This document shows positions 63,666-64,000 of a DNA stretch of 64,000 nucleotides, piece by piece (positions within the stretch are counted from its first letter, which is position 1; each line of letters starts with the position of its first letter). The stretch comes from Novosphingobium malaysiense (GTDB taxonomy: Bacteria; Pseudomonadota; Alphaproteobacteria; Sphingomonadales; Sphingomonadaceae). The stretch covers positions 1,240,001 through 1,304,000 of the forward strand of contig NZ_JTDI01000003.1 of the NCBI RefSeq assembly GCF_000802225.1, read 5' to 3'. Both the position numbers and the translations under genes were made by a program. The notes below the pieces were generated by a model. The model was given only the letters and a program-made list of their open reading frames with translations, had not been told where the DNA came from and did not search any database.

Positions 63666-64000
63666 TCAGTACTTGCCCCAGACGAACTTCGAAGAAAGAG
63701 CAAAATTCCATACGGATCCCAAGATGATACCGGTCACGACGGCAACGACGTCATGGAAACCGATCGTCTTGAGCACCGCAGCGGACCCCACGTTGGTGAG
63801 CAGGCCCAGCGAACAGGTCACGCCGAACTGCGCCCAGCCGCGCATCATCGGCCCGAAACCGCGCAATCGCTTGTCGGAATAGGTAAGTTCGTTGTTGAGC
63901 ACGAAGTTGAAGGTCATCGCGATGACTGCCGCCAGCGTATTGGCTGTGTTGAACGTCGTGCTTTCCGACCAGTTGCCGTAAACGAACCGCTCCGCGAAGA
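63666..64000 (-). CDS. GtrA-family membrane protein, 5' end outside window
   Basis: Partial: 111 codons are in the window and read in frame through the edge. The visible part has NTLAAVIAMTFNFVLNNEL (about the first visible 25-43), a membrane segment from LLTNVGSAAVLKTIGFHDVVA, and VTGIILGSVWNFALSSKFVW at the C-terminus, matching GtrA/DPMS-like proteins that flip or present polyprenyl-linked sugars. It may be the C-terminal part of a GT2-GtrA fusion. Lies upstream of a VOC gene and the PMT gene, so likely linked to the same glycosylation system. Confidence 0.8.
   Translation of the reverse strand, partial: FAERFVYGNWSESTTFNTANTLAAVIAMTFNFVLNNELTYSDKRLRGFGPMMRGWAQFGVTCSLGLLTNVGSAAVLKTIGFHDVVAVVTGIILGSVWNFALSSKFVWGKY

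Noticed and set aside
1..64000. tRNA genes, CRISPR arrays, transposases and prophage genes
   Set aside because: None was recognised by eye; a tool-based tRNA and repeat scan would be needed to exclude small cases.

Overview
The window is a high-GC chromosomal segment of an alphaproteobacterium, almost certainly a sphingomonad (Novosphingobium/Sphingobium-like). Evidence: the pepA / lptD-surA-pdxA-rsmA arrangement, a circularly permuted tmRNA gene with the tag ANDNEALALAA, a sphingomonad-type inverted repeat with the arm core GTGTCGAGCGAAGTCGAGAC, and a TonB-dependent receptor tied to a catabolic cluster. No IS element, prophage, CRISPR array or tRNA was seen.

Region 1 (1-14.4 kb) is housekeeping: leucyl aminopeptidase (cut by the window edge), the outer-membrane biogenesis/PLP/rRNA-methylation operon lptD-surA-pdxA-rsmA, a PilZ membrane protein, malate synthase G, a small membrane protein, the permuted ssrA gene, mscL, and a lemA-TPM-TPM-Nudix cluster.

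Region 2 (14.4-22.9 kb) holds a complete distal valine-degradation operon on the minus strand (acyl-CoA dehydrogenase, 3-hydroxyisobutyryl-CoA hydrolase, enoyl-CoA hydratase, mmsB), preceded by a small lipoprotein and a CoA-acylating aldehyde dehydrogenase. A flavin reductase, an SDR and an alpha/beta hydrolase follow on the plus strand.

Region 3 (22.9-52 kb) is an accessory catabolic island. A minus-strand operon (2Fe-2S ferredoxin, P450, SDR, TonB receptor) is divergent from a long plus-strand operon (amidohydrolase, Rieske oxygenase, SDR, two overlapping CaiB/BaiF CoA-transferases, luciferase-like oxidoreductase, esterase, DUF35 protein, cysteine-less thiolase) that ends in a strong terminator. 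Beyond lie an acyltransferase, a LacI regulator, an MFS transporter, a VOC protein, an SDR, a third CoA-transferase and an AGCS symporter. A second minus-strand operon (two acyl-CoA dehydrogenase subunits, nitronate-monooxygenase-like protein, PaaG-like isomerase) and a TIM-barrel amidohydrolase complete it. Together they look like uptake, oxygenation, CoA activation by transfer, and beta-oxidation/retro-aldol shortening of a bulky, possibly isoprenoid or steroid-like acid. The substrate is inferred, not shown.

Region 4 (52-64 kb) is mixed: an unrecognised secreted protein, a TetR regulator, htpX, a second Rieske oxygenase with an unusual insertion in its cluster-binding loop, a DUF1214-like secreted protein, a LysR regulator, apaG, metZ overlapped by an HWE histidine kinase with an apparent CTG start, a PMT-family glycosyltransferase, a glyoxalase-like protein, and a GtrA-family protein cut by the window edge.
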